Origin: Clostridia bacterium
GTDB lineage: Bacteria > Bacillota > Clostridia > Oscillospirales > CAG-272
Reading direction: 5' to 3'
Assembly: GCA_017503325.1 (NCBI GenBank)
Contig: JAFVTI010000020.1
Span: 1 to 52,351, forward strand
Length of the DNA: 52,351 nucleotides
Position numbers and translations under genes: made by a program. Position 1 is the stretch's first letter. Each line of letters opens with the position of its first letter. The notes below the pieces were generated by a model. That model was not told where the DNA came from. It saw only the letters and a list, made by a program, of their open reading frames with translations, and made no database searches. Positions 51,375 to 52,351 of this stretch are shown in pieces.

Positions 51375-51403
51375 TTTACAAAAAAGAACAAATGTGCTAT
51401 AAT
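51375..51403 (+). promoter_or_regulatory. Promoter of the SLOG-type gene
   Basis: TTTACA (51375-51380), 17-bp spacer, TATAAT (51398-51403). Confidence 0.85.
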
Positions 51404-51435
51404 GGGAGCAGTAAAAGGAAAGGGAGGTGGCACGC

Positions 51436-51915
51436 ATGCAGGAAAGAACCGTGTGCTTTACGGGTCACAGACAGATCAGCCCCGCGCATATGATGGCGTT
51501 GCCCGCGCTGCTCAAGGCCGAGATTGCCAAGCAAGCCGAGGCGGGAGCCGTGCATTTTCGCGCAGGCGGAGCTATCGGCTTTGACACGCTGGCCGCGCTT
51601 TGCGTGCTGGAGCAGAAAAAGCAGTATCCGCAGATCAAACTGGATCTGATCCTGCCTTGCCGCGACCAGGATGCCGCGTGGAGCGAGCAGGATCGGTATG
51701 CGTATGCCTTTGTGCTTTCCGAGGCGGACAGCGTGACCTATCTCCGCGACCGCTATGCCGAGGGCTGCATGCTGCAGCGCGACCGCCGACTGGTGGAGGG
51801 AAGTGACGTTTGCGTGGCGTTTCTGACCAAGAATTCGGGCGGCACTGCCTACACCGCCGCCTATGCACTCAAAAGCGGCCTTGAGTTTGTTAATTTGTTT
51901 GACGGGATGATGTGA
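51436..51915 (+). CDS. SLOG-type (DUF1273/YpsA-like) protein
   Basis: 159 aa from the ATG at 51436 (GGGAGGTGG); a GTG three codons upstream is in frame but overlaps the ribosome site. The Rossmann-like nucleotide-binding fold is recognisable: TVCFTGHRQIS at the start, FRAGGAIGFDTLAALCVLE, the LILPCRDQD strand, SDVCVAFLTKNSGGTAYTAAYALKSG. These motifs mark the SLOG/YpsA family, which binds nucleotides or ligands. No biochemical function is proven. It is a single gene between spoIIE and tRNA-Pro. Confidence 0.82.
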   Translation: MQERTVCFTGHRQISPAHMMALPALLKAEIAKQAEAGAVHFRAGGAIGFDTLAALCVLEQKKQYPQIKLDLILPCRDQDAAWSEQDRYAYAFVLSEADSVTYLRDRYAEGCMLQRDRRLVEGSDVCVAFLTKNSGGTAYTAAYALKSGLEFVNLFDGMM

Positions 51916-51940
51916 ATTTGGGAATTCTCCAAAAAATGTC

Positions 51941-51969
51941 TTGACAAATAATATTGGTCGTGATATAAT
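51941..51969 (+). promoter_or_regulatory. Promoter of the tRNA-Pro unit
   Basis: Perfect TTGACA (51941-51946), 17-bp spacer, TATAAT (51964-51969). Confidence 0.9.
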
Positions 51970-51983
51970 GATACGGTCGATTT

Positions 51984-52065
51984 CGGGGTGTGGCACAGTT
52001 TGGTATGTGCGCGTGTTTCTGACGAAACGGTTTCGGGCCATGAGGTCGCAGGTTCGATCCCCGGA
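51984..52065 (+). pseudogene. Decayed tRNA-Pro-like copy
   Basis: Begins CGGGGTGTGGCACAGTTTGG like the intact tRNA-Pro 105 bp downstream and shares GCCATGAGGTCGCAGGTTCGA with it, apart from two small changes. The anticodon arm has about 15 extra bases (GTTTCTGACGAAAC hairpin). The T-stem is broken, and the acceptor 3' strand is replaced by AAAATTG. It is not expected to make a functional tRNA. Confidence 0.7.
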
Positions 52066-52088
52066 AAATTGAATATCGGATTGCATAT

Positions 52089-52165
52089 CGGGGTGTGGCA
52101 CAGTTTGGTAGTGCGCATGGTTCGGGTCCATGAGGTCGCAGGTTCGAATCCTGTCACTCCGACCA
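52089..52165 (+). tRNA. tRNA-Pro (CGG)
   Basis: 77 nt including an encoded CCA. Acceptor CGGGGTG/CACTCCG (one G-U), D-arm, anticodon stem CATGG/CCATG with loop TTCGGGT reading CGG, T-arm CAGG-TTCGAAT-CCTG. Discriminator A. All stems pair. Confidence 0.96.
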
Positions 52166-52351
52166 AATGAAAAGGGACGGCAGAAAGCCGTCCTTTTTCA
52201 TTTGGTTGGGGTGATAGAGATGAGAACCTGCTTCGAGCCTGCCGGTAAAGCGAAGAATTAAGAGAGCGATAAGCATGCTCGACAAGATCAGGGATGCCGT
52301 GAGGCATACCTGATCGATAGGTTCTGAATCCTGTCACTCCGACCAAATGAA
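52146..52351 (+). repeat. 26-bp direct repeat of the tRNA-Pro 3' end
   Basis: GAATCCTGTCACTCCGACCA plus AATGAA occurs at 52146-52171 (tRNA 3' end and flank) and again at 52326-52351, the window edge. The inverted copy at 52196-52226 can pair with either. The 110 bp between hold a hairpin ATCAGG-GATGCC-GTGA-GGCAT-ACCTGAT. Confidence 0.85.
52154..52214 (+). terminator. tRNA-Pro terminator within a 28-bp hairpin
   Basis: The inner GGACGGC-AGAAA-GCCGTCC stem followed by TTTTT is a normal terminator. The pairing continues without break through CATTTGGTTGGGGTGA, which is the complement (three G-U pairs) of the tRNA 3' end TCACTCCGACCAAATG. Confidence 0.8.

Noticed and set aside
49050..51584. 844-aa plus-strand reading frame opposite spoIIE
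   Set aside because: Shadow of SpoIIE; the long open frame follows from codon bias, and it has no family features.
51861..52346. 161-aa minus-strand reading frame containing GVTGFEPATSW
   Set aside because: This is the translation of the tRNA-Pro gene and its decayed copy on the reverse strand, a common false protein.

Overview
The window looks like a chromosomal piece of a spore-forming, anaerobic, plant-polysaccharide-using Clostridia species (Bacillota), probably an uncultured gut member of the Oscillospirales/Christensenellales type. That placement is an inference from SpoIIE, the rubredoxin/desulfoferrodoxin/flavodiiron oxygen defence, PyrDK-type dihydroorotate dehydrogenase, KtrAB, consensus sigma-A promoters, AGGAGG-type ribosome binding sites and scattered glycoside hydrolases. 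No rRNA gene is present to fix the taxonomy.

Layout. 1-10.2 kb: one minus-strand operon, pyrC-carA-carB-pyrK-pyrD-pyrF-pyrE-pyrB, encodes all of de novo UMP synthesis. It starts from a consensus promoter with a leader of about 300 nt. Two enzymes are unusual. CarA has lost the glutaminase Cys and His. PyrB carries a C-terminal zinc domain with exactly the Cys spacing of PyrI but no allosteric domain. 10.3-12.3 kb: ktrB-ktrA potassium uptake, whose terminator overlaps the pyr promoter. 12.4-18.3 kb: small membrane proteins and a lipoprotein, xpt, a secreted TQPED-repeat protein, a PH-like gene split by a MITE-like element, and a ZIP transporter. 18.4-23.9 kb: an oxygen-defence operon (flavodiiron protein, superoxide reductase, ferritin, rubredoxin), then ldhA plus a ferredoxin-like gene, divergent from a Crp/Fnr regulator. 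24.2-24.7 kb: divergent RHH and XRE regulators. 24.7-41.4 kb: sugar-related genes (Gfo/Idh/MocA, sialidase-like, BadF/NagK kinase, UroD-like, beta-helix GH28-like, GH43, a large GH-like protein) mixed with orphan immunity-type proteins (SUFU, DUF4375, DUF1963) and tRNA-Cys. 41.7-48.6 kb: a P-type calcium-type ATPase, a tyrosine recombinase, a predicted invertible promoter and a 987-aa collagen-like lipoprotein. 48.6-52.3 kb: spoIIE, a SLOG-type protein, and tRNA-Pro with a decayed tRNA-Pro-like copy.

The most exciting locus is 44.45-48.54 kb. A tyrosine recombinase gene is followed by two 30-bp inverted repeats (28/30 identical, opposite orientation, asymmetric TCGC/GCGA centres) enclosing about 183 bp. 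That segment holds a perfect TTGACA-17-TATAAT promoter pointing away from the downstream surface lipoprotein. Inverting the segment would place the promoter about 60 nt upstream of the lipoprotein start. This is a self-contained phase-variation switch, shown here apparently OFF.

Intergenic DNA is crowded with dispersed repeats: two full 273/276-bp TA-flanked elements plus a fragment, two copies of a CATCCTGAGCG-ended element, GTAAC/GTTAC inverted units, and GGGCGGGGGC-type palindromes. Several of these have ends that resemble tRNA T-arms or pair with tRNA 3' ends.
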